Part shown: positions 32,065 through 44,700 of the stretch, in pieces
How the letters are laid out: each line of letters starts with the position of its first letter
Numbering within the stretch: position 1 is the first letter of the stretch
Assembly: GCA_003116995.1 (NCBI GenBank)
Contig: BDSL01000014.1
Coordinates: 310,001-374,000 of the forward strand
Origin: Yamagishiella unicocca
Lineage: Eukaryota; Chlorophyta; Chlorophyceae; Chlamydomonadales; Volvocaceae
Length of the DNA stretch: 64,000 nucleotides
Direction: 5' to 3'
Notes under the pieces: model-generated
What the model saw: only the letters and a program-made list of their open reading frames with translations
Database searches by the model: none
What the model was told of the DNA's origin: nothing
Translations under genes and position numbers: made by a program

Positions 32065-35000
32065 ATGTCCACTCCCGTCAAGATTCGACCATGGTCGTGG
32101 GCATTTGGCTGCTTTCGCGTCCCAGACACGGAAAACGTTGCTAGTCATTTGGTTCAAACCACACCGATGATTCTTCCGGTGTCTGATATGCTGCCATCGT
32201 ACACTATCGGCGGTTCCTGCTCTGGCCCAGCTGCTTCATTCGCTGCAGCGACAAATTCGCGTAACATGTGCCCTGAGAGGCGCGCTCTCGGAACGCCCGA
32301 AGCAAGCCGAAAGTCTGTATGCGGAGAAGTTATATGTCCGGTTGAAGATTCAAGTCCTTCTTTGGGCGATTCGTCTCCTAAGTCGTCATGCCATCACACG
32401 CATGCCGCTAATGATCAAGGGATCGCCGAAACGGAGCTCTTTATGGAGTCAATGATGTCCGAAATGATTGCACGTGCGCGCGCAGTGACAACGCTTGACA
32501 CAGCCGACTCGTTTTTGTCGACCAATAGCGGCGACGCCATTAGTTTGCCCCCGATAATGGCAACTGATGAAGATTTTCAAGCCGTCAGTGAGGCGGTTGG
32601 GGTTGCGGGTAGGTGTTGCGTGTCTGCGTGTTCTTCCCCGGGCACCCGTCTTACAGCGCTTGTCGCTTTGCGCAGGCAACCCAGCTTGTTTCGACGGACC
32701 CCACCCACCCGACATTGATGTATGCAAGACCAATGGCAACCGCGAGGAGTCCATCCAGCCCACCCAGCACGATGGCCTGTCACTGAAATGCCTGAGGATG
32801 CCGCCAATCCGCGTTCATCGCTTCACCTCCACCTCCGACCCATGCTTTGACGGCACAAGCCGTTTCCTGATCGGGGACTGTGATGGTGTATCCATGGCCA
32901 TCGGTGGCCGGTATCGCGTTACAGCGCTCAGCGGGGAAGCACGTGTCATTACCCGCATCACGGCCGACTCCCCTCTGGTCCAGTCGCGGGCTGCTTCAGG
33001 CCCCGCAGGCCCTCCTGCATCACAGCCCTTATCCGCAGCGGCAGGAATTCCGCCAGCGATTCCGTCCTCTGACTCGGCGAGTCTTGGAAGGGAGCTCGTC
33101 GCGGGTGGTTGTGACCGTCCTCCCGGCGTGGCCAACCCCTGGCCGGAGGCCGTGCCGGCCACAGGGGGAGGACAGGCCCACTGGCCTCAGGCAATTAAGT
33201 CGCACTTTGGTGCCAAAGGCGCTTCGCACGACCAGAATTCCTGCTGCGACTGTGAGCAAGCCGACTGCGACAACAGCCACTGTGCCTTGGAGGCTTCCTC
33301 GGGGGTATGCGGGGGCCGGGAGAGCTGCACTGGCTGCGACAGCGGTGCCGCCAGTGCTGCCGACAGCGTCATGGAGCAGCGGACTGAACATGTCCCCAGC
33401 TCCCGGCTGCAGCAGCAGCCCCCGGCGGGCTCTGTGCAGCGCTCCCTGCTGGCGCTTCTGGCCGACATTGCGGACCTGTCCTGCCTAGCGGCTCCCGGGA
33501 CGCTTGCCGGCGTGTGGCTAGGTGGGTGCCGGGCATCGGGCGACTGTCAGGCTGGGGGCAGCCAGCTGTCGGGGTTCGCCCGAGAGCATCAGAAAGGGCC
33601 CCGTGGGTGGCTATGGCTGCTTGATTTGTTGCGCGCTGTTGCGCCGCATCGGAACCTGCCTGGGTTTGATCCGGGGACCTCCCAAACGACCTGGTTGCGC
33701 AGTAAATCACCCTGACGGCTGCTCACTCCGGCAACCTCCTGATAGCCTCAAATGAAGATCCCTGCTGCACCGATGCGGGCGCCGACACTTGTCTCTCCCT
33801 ACCCCCCCTCCACCAGGCACCCGGCGCGGCATGCGCATTGCTGTCAAGCTCACTTGCTGCCCAGGGAGCTGGGACACCGACACCCCGTCGCGCCTGCACG
33901 CAGCCATGCGCGTGCGGCATCCTAACCTGCTGAACGTGTACGATGTCCGTACGGCCCGGGCGGATGCGCAGTCGCTTGCGGAGCTGGACCCTGCGCCCTT
34001 GCTGCGGTTCGGCTTGACGGGCGCGCGCCGACCCGCGGGTCGGTTGCACCGCTTCCTCGCGGCCAACGTCTCGTCCCAGATGCCAGGTGGGACTCACGCC
34101 AGGGTCTCTCTCGAACAGGGACGTCATCTGCGCGGGCCGCTGGGCTGGGTGGCGGCGGGCGCCGAAGAGCAGGGCCTGGGGTCCAAACCACCGCATAGTG
34201 AGGCCCCAAGAGCAGGCCGGCGCGTAGCGGCCCAGTCGGTGAAGGATGTCTGCGGGCGGGCCGCCGCCCCTCCCAGCGGGTCCTCGCCTCGCACTCGTAT
34301 TCGTCGTGGTGCCGGCAGGTGTGCCTGCGCGCGCCGCGCGGCGGCTTCAGCACGTGCGCCTCGAGCAGTTCAAGAGGCGCTTGACGCGAGCGCGCTGCCA
34401 TCCGCCCTTCATTCCTGCGTGGGACGCACGCGTCATCGGCTCCCGTGACCCGTTGAACACCCCTACGCCCTTAACCCTAAACCTAGTATCCGCCTTCTCC
34501 TCTTCTGCCGCCGGTCCTTCCCTCCTCCTGCCCGGGCGCGTCTCGCTCCCGACAGAGCCCCACAGGAGCAGCTGCGCGTCCCTCACTATCTATCCGGGGG
34601 ACGTCCTTGCGCAGCAGCAGGTCAGCTCGCCCGCGCATCAGGCCCTCCTGGCGATCCGGCCGCGTCTCGGAGCAACTGTGGTGGCAACCGTCATGGAGTA
34701 TTGCGACATGGTAGGCAACCAGAACCGGAAAATGGTATCGTGAGCTTTGGAGGCAACGGGAAAACCTGTTTACAGGACAGAGGGGGGAGACGAGAAGTCC
34801 TAGCCGAACTCCCCCGACTAGCATTTTGGGAGTTACCCGTGTCACCGGCGCCGGCGAAAGCCTTACGTTGTGGGTGTATGTTCGCCTACCGCATCTTGCA
34901 GCGGGGTGCAGACTGTTCGTCGTCTGGGGAGGGTCTAGGACAGAATTGCAGCCCCGTATATGTAGACGAGGAGCCAACTCGCCCGCCAGCGCTGGAGAAG

Positions 35001-36792
35001 CCGCTGGCGAGCGACCTGCGTTACCCACCGCCACCCTCGACTACCCACGAACACCCCCCTAACCTCATTCGCGGCGGTTATTTAGTTTCACCCCCCTAAC
35101 CGCCTCCCCTCCGCCTCCGCCTCCCCTACCGCCTCTCTCCCGCCCCCTCCCTCAGGGCAACCTGCACGCGCTGGTCTTCGGCGAGCGCTCCCCCTTCCTC
35201 GCCAGCCGCTCCTGGCCGCTGCACGTGGCGCAGCGCGCGCTGCTGCGCACCGCGCGTGAGATCGCCGCGGGGCTGTGCGCGCTGCACTCGGCCGGCGTCA
35301 CGCACGGCTCGCTGCGCCCCACCAACGTGCTGCTCAGTCGCTCGGCGCATGACCGGCGCGGCTTCGTGGCGCAGGTGGCTGACGCGGGGTCGCCCAGCCT
35401 GTCGTACGCAGCATCCAACCCCCTGGCAATGGGCCCCTGCATGGTGCTGCTGGCGCCCGAGGCGCTGGTGGACGCGGCGGCCGGCGACAGCCCGGCCACC
35501 GACGCCTATGCGTTCGGCATGCTGCTGTACCTGATGGCGCGGGGGGAGATGCCGTTCCACGGGGAGCACCTGGGTGAGTGGGGGAGCAGCGGAGAAAGCG
35601 AGAAGCTGGGTTGGGAAGCACCTGGATGAGTGGGAGAGCAGCGGAGAAACCCGTGGAAGCGGCGTGGGATGTAATGACGAGATTGCTAGGGGGAGAACGA
35701 AAGTGGGAGGTGGGGTGTGAGGGCCCGGTCCACACGGGGTCAGCGCAAAGACGCAGGCACGCAGATGCGCAGACACGCGCAGGCAACGTTGAGGCGGTTT
35801 GGGCGGATGGGGCGGTGCTGGGGCAAGGGGCGATTGCGGCCGTGGCTTGCCGATGTGGGTGCAAGGGTGCGTTTTGCGGCGGCGGATGTCGTGATGTGCG
35901 CTGTGGGCTGACGTACGCAGCCGGGGGGGTGCATCGAGGGTTGGGGACCGATGTGCGCGTGCTGGGCTCCCCAGGCGACCGCCCGATACTGCGCACGGCG
36001 TGGTTCGAACCTTGCTTTGCTTCAAGGACGTAGCCAGCGCCTCGGCGCACGCAGCGCTCCGCCCGTGTCTTTCTAAGCTTCGCGGCGGCCGCCCTGCCGT
36101 TGCAGTCCCCGTGCTGATGGCCGTGGCGGCTGACGGCCTGCGACCCGAGTGGCCCACGGGTCAGCACGACCACCTGGGTGCGCTCTTCCGCCGTTGCGTC
36201 GCGCAGCGCGCCGAGGAGCGGCCGAGTTTCAAACAGGTGGGTGGATCCGGGGCGTGGATCGCGGCCTGAAGGTGTATCGTGCCGTTATCAATGGCGCGCG
36301 GCAGACATACACCGTTGTGATGCTTGCCGTGTGCAGTCCAGTAAGGCCTTTTCGGCGGCGCGCGCCCATTAGCTGCCGGTTACGTTGGTGGCTCATGCTC
36401 AGTTCTTAGCGGGCATGGGTGCGTGTGCGGTATACTGGCGGAAACCCAAACTCGTTAAGCATGTTGTCATCGCGGCCGATCCGTGCGGGGCACATGCCGA
36501 CGCCTGTGCGAACATCGGCATGGAGTTGTGAAGCGGCGGTTAGCACTTTATGATTCCCGAGTAGCAACTGAGCCGCTTCAGGGCGCTGTTGAACACTCGC
36601 CCGCAGATCCTTGGCGAGATCGCCTCCCTGGAGCGCCGCATAAAGAGCGCGAAGCGGGGCAGGACGGCGAGCGCAGCGGTTCCGGCCCCAGCTGCTTCCC
36701 ATACCGTCGTCGCTGCGGCGCCGTCGCCCGCTGCAGCCGCCAGCAGCTGTGACTCCGCAGGGCCTAGCCTCGATACTCTGGCCGTTGCGTGA
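32065..36792 (+). CDS. Kinase-fold protein without catalytic motifs (TKL-like pseudokinase)
   Basis: Exons: 32065-32608, 32676-33521, 33817-34086, 34556-34710, 35156-35573, 36106-36236 and 36607-36792. Phases agree, giving about 849 residues. The N-terminal ~460 residues are unfamiliar, Ser/Ala-rich with a Cys-rich patch (CCDCEQADCDNSHC). The kinase-like part has a worn glycine loop (PGTLAGVWLG), an intact AVK lysine (RRGMRIAVKL), HPNLLNVYDVR, VVATVMEYCDMGNLHALVF, then THGSLRPTNVLL where HRDLKPxN is expected (HRD is HGS, Lys is Arg) and VADAGSP where DFG is expected. Later DAYAFGMLLYLM and RPEWP...RPSF are normal. The nucleotide-binding Lys stays but the catalytic Asp and the Mg-binding DFG Phe-Gly pattern are lost. 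It is probably a signalling scaffold or regulator. The donor at 34087 and the last exon are the least certain. ATG 32065 opens the frame (MSTPVKIRPWSWAFGCF). Confidence 0.75.
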
Positions 36793-37092
36793 GTTAGCGC
36801 CAGGCCCATGTTGTCCCGTGCAACGCAATCCTGGCTACGCGCTGGTGTGGTTTCGGAGCCCCAGAGGCTGCGTGGACCGGGCTCCCAAGGGACGCGCCTT
36901 CCCTGTGTTGGCCGGTGTAGTCGCAGGCTTTCTGGTTTTGGCGCAAGACGCAGGCCCCCAGGAAGGACAGGCCTAGTCGCCAGGCAGGAAGCTAGTATAT
37001 GCTAGTGCTGATTTGAACCATGTATGCCTTAGCGTAGCTAGGCGGCAAGAAACACAAGTCCCCAAGAAGATGGACAGGCAGGTTGTGCTGGC

Positions 37093-37097
37093 TGTAA
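37093..37097 (+). terminator. TGTAA poly(A) signal after the pseudokinase gene
   Basis: TGTAA lies 300 bp after the stop codon at 36790-36792, a usual distance for this group of algae. Confidence 0.5.
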
Positions 37098-37109
37098 AGT
37101 AAGCAGATG

Positions 37110-39175
37110 TTTCTGTATTGGGGTTGTGAATGGCGAAGGAATGGCTGCGGGGTGGGCGACCTTGTGTTGGCTTGCGGCGTCTGAATGCGTATTATGCGGA
37201 TGCTCGCGTGCAGGGGAATCAAGTTGAATCCGACCATGTTGGCTGACGGCCTGTTTACATGTGATTGTACGGACGCTGATGTGTAGGGAAGACCAAGTTG
37301 CGCGGCAATGGCGATGGGCAGGAGGGCTGTTATTATCGGCTGGCGAAAGTGTATTACCCCTTTGCAAACGCGAAGTGGGGGTTGTGGAAAGTAACAAGGG
37401 GCAAGGGGGTCGTCCTGGAAAGTATCGAGAGGCAAGAGAGTCGTCGTGTCCGTGGATACTTCGGTTACGGTCCTGGACAGGACATTTGACCAGGGTCGGG
37501 ACGTGCTGAGAGCGCATTTTCGTATTAAATGCTGGAATGGTGGACGCGGGCAACAAGGCTGGGGTACTAATGCATGTCACGTGTATATACGGGGCCGCCG
37601 CGTCCTGAACGTAAGCCTTTATCCTCTCTTTTTAGGGGCCATCGTAAGGCTTTCCTTGGATGGGGGCCTCGAATCGGAAATGGCAGGTGGTTGGCACGTG
37701 TTTTTCGGTGGTTACGATTGCGTCGACCCATGTTACGATTGTGTCGACCCACGTTGCGGACATACGCACGCCGGGAGAGCGTTCTTTTACTGAGTGAGGA
37801 CGTCCTCTGAACGTCTGCCGCCCTTGAGGCGAATCCCGCGCAACACTCTCTTGCGTGTGGGTGAGGTGTGGAAGTTCCGGGCTGCAGGCATTGCGTCCAA
37901 CCACTTGGCTGGCTTGCCAGCGGGACCTCGGGGTCCACAGCGGAGGGCATATTCTTGTCCGTGCCGGCGGCCGTGCTGTAGGACATTGGTCGTGGAATTG
38001 CTGGGCGTCCTCCGGATGCACTTCGGCAGCTGGCGCTTGGTGCGCTGCCTGGCTGCCTAACCTGAAGTATAGCCACTACGAGGGGCGCCGATGAATTGAG
38101 GCCGCAGGTTGTTTGTTGTTGGTGCAAGCGCGGAGTGGTGCTGGCGATTGCTTGAGCGAGCTGGGCGAGACGGAGGCTGCGTGCTTGTATGTCACGCCAG
38201 TGACAGCGTGCCTGTCTGGGCGTGGCCGTACACGCGACATGGCGTACCGCTCGCCGTATCGCTCCCGTATCGCTTCGTCGAGTACGGGTGTTTCTTCACC
38301 ATTGAAGGCCATCCACTGGTTTGTGTCGCACGCGGCCTCCCAGGAGGATGGCCGGGTCGCACGTGACGTGTAGTAGTTGTTTGTTTGCCGCGTCCCACAT
38401 GTTCTCTTGCGCGCGCGTATATGCTGTGTGCTTGGCGCATTCGGTTGGGCATGCGGCATCCTGGGCGGCATGGGCGCTGCCAGGCGAGCCCGATGAACGC
38501 ATATTAGCTGTCCCTGCTTGATTTTCAAAAGTATTGCTATATATCATTGTCGAGCTGTCGTACGAGCACTATGGCGTCACTACCCGGGATTCTTGCCCAG
38601 TGGGCGCCGACGCGGCGGTACACTAAATACTGATACTACTTCGGTGTTGTGCGTTTGCGTTTCCTTGAGGCTGGCAGCGTACGTTGCTGGCTTGTCTAAA
38701 CACGCGAGGAGCGGCGTGAACCTACAGGGTGAGGCCGCGCTGCGTTTCCGGGTCATCGCATGCGGAGGCCGCCTGTTGTTGTTGATGTTGATGTAATTGA
38801 TGCACTTGTATGTTGGGCTGTCGAGCATGTGTCGGCGGGGCCGTTGTGGCAGTTGGCTGTTTGTTTTTTTGGGCCCTGCGTGGCAGGACTCACGTGGAGC
38901 TTGAGGGTCCAAAGGTGGTCGGCCAGAAGGCCACGGCAGTCATGGGCGCAACTAAATACATGGCAACCCATTCTCCGGGCTGCGGTGTGCGACTCACATA
39001 GCAATCTAGTTGGGATGTTCGGCCGTTGGGGTCGACGTGTATGCGGGCCCGGTGTTACGACCCTGCTGCCGATGGAGGTTGTTGGGGTCGTCTCTGTTTT
39101 GGGTCCGTAGCTGGAGGTTAGTTTCCGGGGCCCCGCAGTGTGCACAGGTTGGTGGTGGCTTTGTGGACTTTTGGT
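37110..39175. other. Gene-poor region
   Basis: Both strands carry open frames, but none shows homology, splice logic or the codon use of the neighbours. A 23-bp doublet (TACGATTG.GTCGACCCA) lies at about 37714-37760. Otherwise nothing was recognised. Confidence 0.4.
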
Positions 39176-39342
39176 TCGTCGCGATACAGGAGGTATTCGT
39201 CGCGATACGTGAGGTGTTCATCGCGATACGTGAGGTGTTCGTCGCGATACGGGAGGTGTTTGTCGCGATATGGGAGGTGCTCGTCGCGATAAGGGAGGTG
39301 CTCGTCGCGATAAGGGAGGTGCTCGTCGCGATAAGGGAGGTG
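39176..39342. repeat. 21-bp tandem array (8 copies)
   Basis: The unit is about TCGTCGCGATACGGGAGGTG plus one base, repeating every 21 bp from 39177 to 39325. Because 21 is a multiple of three, both strands stay open (for example SLIATST repeats on the - strand). No flanking sequence supports a gene. Confidence 0.92.
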
Positions 39343-39639
39343 GGGAGACTGTCTCGGTTGTTAGAGTGTGCGCGGGCATATGTGCCTTCGATGCTAATGT
39401 GTCGTATGGTCAACAAGCGCGCGACTTAAAATGCTAGTACGCACACGCCCCTACCTGCTTACTTTATTTATGACGATGCGCAAGCCAGCTGCTTTGCAGT
39501 AATGGCCGCCTCCTGCATATTATGATTGGTGAATTGCAGGTCATAATCCCTGCGTGACCCCAGGTGGGAGCGCTGTGAGGTGGGGTAGGCACCTCCAAGG
39601 AAGCGTGGCTACTGCTAGGTTGAATTCACCAACCCCGGG

Positions 39640-40005
39640 CCCCTCCCACCGTTCCGCGCGGGTGCTAGTTCACTCGGTCCCGACGCGACGATGTAGGCCA
39701 TTTTCGGAATAATGCTGCTTTTTTCAGAGTTGCACTCGGGTTACTCCCACCGTTCCGCGAGGGCGATAATTCACTCGGTCGGATGTAGGCCATGTTCGGA
39801 ATAATGCTGTGTGTTCTTCCAGAGCCCTACTGGGGTTACTCCCACCGTTCCGTGAGGGCGTTAGTTCACTCAATCTCGACGCGACGATGTAGGCCATGTT
39901 CGGAATAATGCTCTGTTTTTCCAAAGTTCTACTGGGGTTACTCCCACCGTTCCGTGCGGGCGATAGTTCACTCGATCTCGACGCGACGATGTAGGCCATG
40001 TTGGG
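39640..40005. repeat. 95-102-bp tandem array (4 copies)
   Basis: CCCACCGTTCCG recurs at 39645, 39746, 39841 and 39943. Each unit also holds a TTCACTCGRTC word, CGACGCGACGATGTAGGCCA and CGGAATAATGCT. Copies differ by small gaps and changes. Non-coding. Confidence 0.9.
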
Positions 40006-40009
40006 AGTA

Positions 40010-41775
40010 AGGTCGTGTACGCTTCTCTGAGACTGTTGCTGTGTGTACAATGACTAGTATTGGTCCTTGTACACTATGCACCGCAGGCGAGACCTAGCTA
40101 GCTGGGTGCCTCTGCGTCATCAGTAGTTGTGTGGCGACTCAGGTGGCTTGCTGCACGTAGTCGTGCTGTTATGCGTAGTAGCTCGTGTGCTGGCAATGGC
40201 AGTGCGCCGGAGTCACGGCCGATTGATTTGGTATGACGCGGCCTGTCTTGGGACGTATTAGCACCTGCGCTGTATGGCCATTAGTATCCTGCTCGTCCTG
40301 GACTGTTCATAGTTCTGCATGTGAAGACGTGCTGGGCCCACCCGCTGCAAAGCGCTGGTGATGTGTGACACCGCGTGGTCTTAACATGTGTTGCATGTTC
40401 ATTCTGTAAGTTGCCCCTTTTGTCAGACAATGCCCAGCTGCACGGTCCCTGCTTGAGGCCATTTGGTCCACAATACCACGATACGCAGGGCGACCCACAT
40501 GCACGTCGTGTCCGGCATACCATGCCATGCTCTCGTAGGCACTTCGATATACCAGTGCCTGTCAACACGCCTCCCGACTGGGATGACGCGGTCGTTGCCG
40601 AAGGCAAGCGGTTCGTCTTACAGCGCCTTTACCGCCGTGGCACTGCTGCTGCTCAAGCTGCGCGGCCAGGACGTGCGTGCCTGCGCCCCGCCCGCCTGGG
40701 ACTGTCGTTGGGGCTGGCCCTGGCCGCCTCAATGCCTGGGAGCGACGGCCCAAATTGTCCTGGCAACGGCTTACTGCGGCAAGATGGATAGACTCAGTGC
40801 GCCCAGTCGGCTGTGATGGGGACCTCAGGCCCCGGTCCGTGCTGATTGGAGATTGGCAAGAAGCCACACGATGTCGGCCCCGCAAAGAGCGGCTTGCGTT
40901 TGTCAAGGGTGGCGCAGGTTGGTGCGATGACGGTGCACCGTGGAAGACGCGATGTAGGCTGTATGGGGATGCCTTCCTAAAATGGCACGACAGCAGGAAA
41001 TGCGTGTGATGGGGGTGGGGCAGGAAGGTCAGAAGGGTACGGAGGGGCGCCGCCTGGCGATATCTGGCGACGTGGGGTTATGTTGGTGGTGCAACGTTGA
41101 ACACTTTTGGTTGGTTGGGTTGTGGTGGACTTATCGGGCCGGCCCAGGCGTCAGATTTGCGATACAGGACGTGTCGCAGATGGCCTCAGTCCGTGAATGG
41201 AATGACATGAATCGGCTAGGTGCCTTCAGGGAGAATCTAATTGCGGGGTCACCGTACAGTGGGACCTGTCGTGGAGAGCATGAAAGGCTGTCCTGCCTTC
41301 CAATGTACTGGGTCATCCGTGTCGTCTGACTTCTCTTTATTTGAGGTATAGGGACTTCAACTAGGCTTCTTCACCAGAGTACGCCCATACCATCCAGCCT
41401 AACGAAGTCCGCCTGCGATGGAGGAGGTCTAACCAATACGAAATAAAAATGATTTCGCATACACATTTCACCTGCCGCGGGAAAGATGGCTGCTTGCCTT
41501 GCGGAGGGCGCACAACGACGCGACGGTCGCGCACCGTCGCTGCTGCTGGACAGTGGACGCTTGGAAGCATCGTCGACGCAATCCGACGTGTCCATAAGAA
41601 ACAGGTATGGACAAGGTTCTGGAGTCCTGGTTACGCACCAACGCACTCTCCTGAAAAATAGTCCACGCATTTCCCCGGGCCTGCTGCAACCGCACTCCCT
41701 GCATCTGATCTGTAGGAAAATGGGCCCGTTCCCGCATCGCAACAACCAGCTGGAAAGGAGCAGGTCCAACCATCC
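40010..41775. other. Gene-poor region upstream of the 41.8-kb gene
   Basis: No exon could be supported. The last few hundred bases should hold the promoter and 5' UTR of the gene starting at 41776. Confidence 0.4.
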
Positions 41776-44700
41776 ATGGCCCTGCCGCCAACATTCCAGC
41801 GGCTGAGCCCAGAGCTGGTGGTCTTGCTTGACCCCCAAAACGACCGCCTCTTGTACCTTGTCAGCGTGGACGAGGCGTCTACCTCCGACCGCGTCGTTGG
41901 CCAGGTAGGTGCTCCAGGCGGAGGGCACAGCGTGCCCAGGTGGCCGACGCTCTCCGCTTTCCTTTCCACAAATGGCGATTTGCCTCATACCAGGGCTGCC
42001 ACATGTCGCTGCTCCTCTTATACTCTAAATTCTAGGGCCCTTCCTTGTCCGCACCCCGCATGTGGGCCGGTGCGAGTCCTGTGGTCGTGGGTGGCACCGA
42101 GCCTGCAGGGGCGCCGGCCGCCCACATTCAAAGTCACCTCGTGGGCTCCCCCCACGCGGGGCTCTGAGCCACCCTCCACCCGCTGCCCCTGCATGTGCCA
42201 ACCCCAGCATGCAGCGGCGGATCCCGCCAAGCCGCGCTCGCCGTCGCATGACCCGCCCACTCCAATACGCCCTCACGCTCCCCCCCCGGTTCCCGTTCCC
42301 CAACGCATTACGGCATCAGCCGCTGCTGCCTTTTTTATCAACCTCAAACCTTACAACGACCGACGGATGGAGAGCCGCATAGCCGCTGTGGGACGCCGGA
42401 TGCCAGCCCGCTCCTGCCCCTCCGCTGTACACCCATTCAGCCCCCCCACCTACAACCAAACCGCCCCGCCTCCCCTCGCAGCTCCGGGACCTCCTGCGCG
42501 CTGCCTCTGCGCCCTACGTGCACCTCATGACGCTGCCTGCCCGGCTGCGGAGAGACCTGCTGCGTCAGGTGGGTGCATGAGGTGACCCCCGGACGGGACG
42601 GGACGGGACCGGGCCGGACCCGGGGGACGGGGTGGGCCCTGCGGGAGGGGGTGCGCGATGGGGAATGACGGTCGCGGAGGCCCGGCTGGGCAGCCGCCGC
42701 TCGCAAGTGGCCATCCCCAGCCCAACCTCCTCTCGCAAGCAGCCATCCCCAGCCCAACCTCCCACGGCATCCCCAGCCCACCCCCGTGTACACTGCCGGC
42801 GCCTTACTGAGCCCCAAGAGGCCACCAGGAAGCAAAAGTCCCACACCGCGTGTTTGCTCCTGCCGTGCCGCCGCCCCCCTGCCTGCCATTCCGTGCCGCC
42901 GCCCTCCGCTGCCTGCCCTGGCGTGCCCACACCCCCTACCGCCCTTCACCGCCCTCCACTGCCTGCCCTGCCGCGCCCCCCCTCTGTCCCCCCAGTTTCC
43001 TGGCGGCAGGCCCATCATCTCCCAGGTGCCTCTCCCCGTGGAGCTGGCGGCGGACCACAACCACCACAACCACCACAACCACCACAACCACCACAACCAC
43101 CACAACCACCACAACCGCCCAGCCGGTGACAGCCAGCTGGGGGACTCTGCGCCGGAGGGGGCCCGCCGGTGGGCGCGTGGAGGCGTGTTGGACCTGCTGT
43201 ACGGCTCGCAGCAGCAGCAGCTAGGGCGGGAGGGTGGTGCAGCAGCGCTTCCCGACAGCGGGGGGCCCTCCGTTGCGCAGGAGCAGGGGACGGGGCAGGA
43301 GCTGGAGCCGGGGGCGGAGCAGGATGTGCCGGACGAGGTGATGTCCAGGCGCAAGAAGATGAGGGGCCTCATGGCCTGGCTCAAGGTGTGTGCGTGGGGG
43401 GAGGGTTGTAAATACCGTTTTACACGACGGGACAGGATAGTTGGCGCATGGTCGTCGGACACCGATTTTGTGGGTGCATGCTGGAGCATTTTGTGTGCGT
43501 GGGGGGGTGGGGGTAGGGGCGGAGTAGGTGGTGCTAGGGGAGGGAGCGGGGTGGGCCGGGGACGGGAGGGGGCCTGTAAACCCCTTGCCCACCGCCTGGC
43601 TTCCTGTGGTCCACCCAAGGACTCCTTCACTGCACTCCACCTAGTTTCCGCCGCTGCCTTGTGCCGGCCGGCCCCCCCCTCCCCTCCCCCCCCCGAGAGC
43701 CGCGGAACGGTCGTAGCTGCCAACACGGTGCTTATGTCCCCGTGGCCCCCACACACCCCCGCAGGGCACCTCGATGCGTGAAGCGCTCCGCCGGGACAGT
43801 TACACGCCGTACAAATTCGAGTCGCTTATTTCCGACTTGAACAGCTTCGGGGTGTTCACCGCCTTCCTGGCGGCCCCCGACCTCATGTTCGTGCGTAATG
43901 GCATCGCCGCCAGCCTGGCATCGTGAGTGCTGGCGCGAGGGGAAAGGCGTGTGCACGACTTACGAAGGGGAGGAGCCAGCCAAGCCAGCGAATTGGGTCG
44001 TGCTTGCAAGATGGCTCACTCCGTGCCCGCTCCGATCCTGCTTCGGTCCCCTCTTGCGTCCTCACGCTGCTGCGGCTGCCTCCTTCGCCGGCACTCTGTT
44101 CCGCCCTCTGATACCGTGTTGGCGTTCCGTAATGGATCCATTATTCGAATTACCGCTAATTCAAACTCCCTTGCCGCCCGGCTGTCGGCCGCTGCCCCAC
44201 GTGTCACGCCATGCGCAGCGACCACTCACCAGGCATGTACTACGATGATGTCGAGGAGGACGAGGAGGAGGACGAGGACGAGGAGGAGGACGAGGTCATG
44301 GTGTTGGGGTCCGGGGAGGTGGATGACCTGGCGGCAGTGCTCAAGGTATGCCAGGAGCGGGGTGGGGAGGGGAGGGAGGGAGGGGGTGGGAGAGCCTGTG
44401 ACGGGGTCCCGGGGTTTGGGTTGGCCCTGGGAGAGGCGGTGGGAGCTCCCCTCGCCGGCAATGTCATGACGCCCGCTTGCGGACACCAGCATCACCACCA
44501 CGACAACCACCACATCGCGGCCCCGTGCTCCCCCCTCGGCCGTGGATCCGCGGATTACCTTTTACCCACTCCTGTGGAATCGCGGATATTATCCAATTTA
44601 CCCCCTCCCAACAGGCGATTGGCATGGTTGACGACGGTGACGAGGAGGAGGAGGAGGAGGGCGGCGACGCGGAGGAGGAGAATGAGGAGGGCGGTGACGA

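Noticed and set aside
39176..39342. 21-bp array as a CRISPR-like or protein-coding repeat
   Set aside because: No spacers and no flanking gene; both strands are open only because the unit is a multiple of three.
37038..41400. Assorted 60-200 codon frames on both strands
   Set aside because: No shared codon use, homology or splice borders; expected in GC-rich gene-poor DNA.
42437..43756. 439-codon - strand frame
   Set aside because: It runs across introns and exons of the + strand gene and is low complexity; the + strand exons have matching phases.
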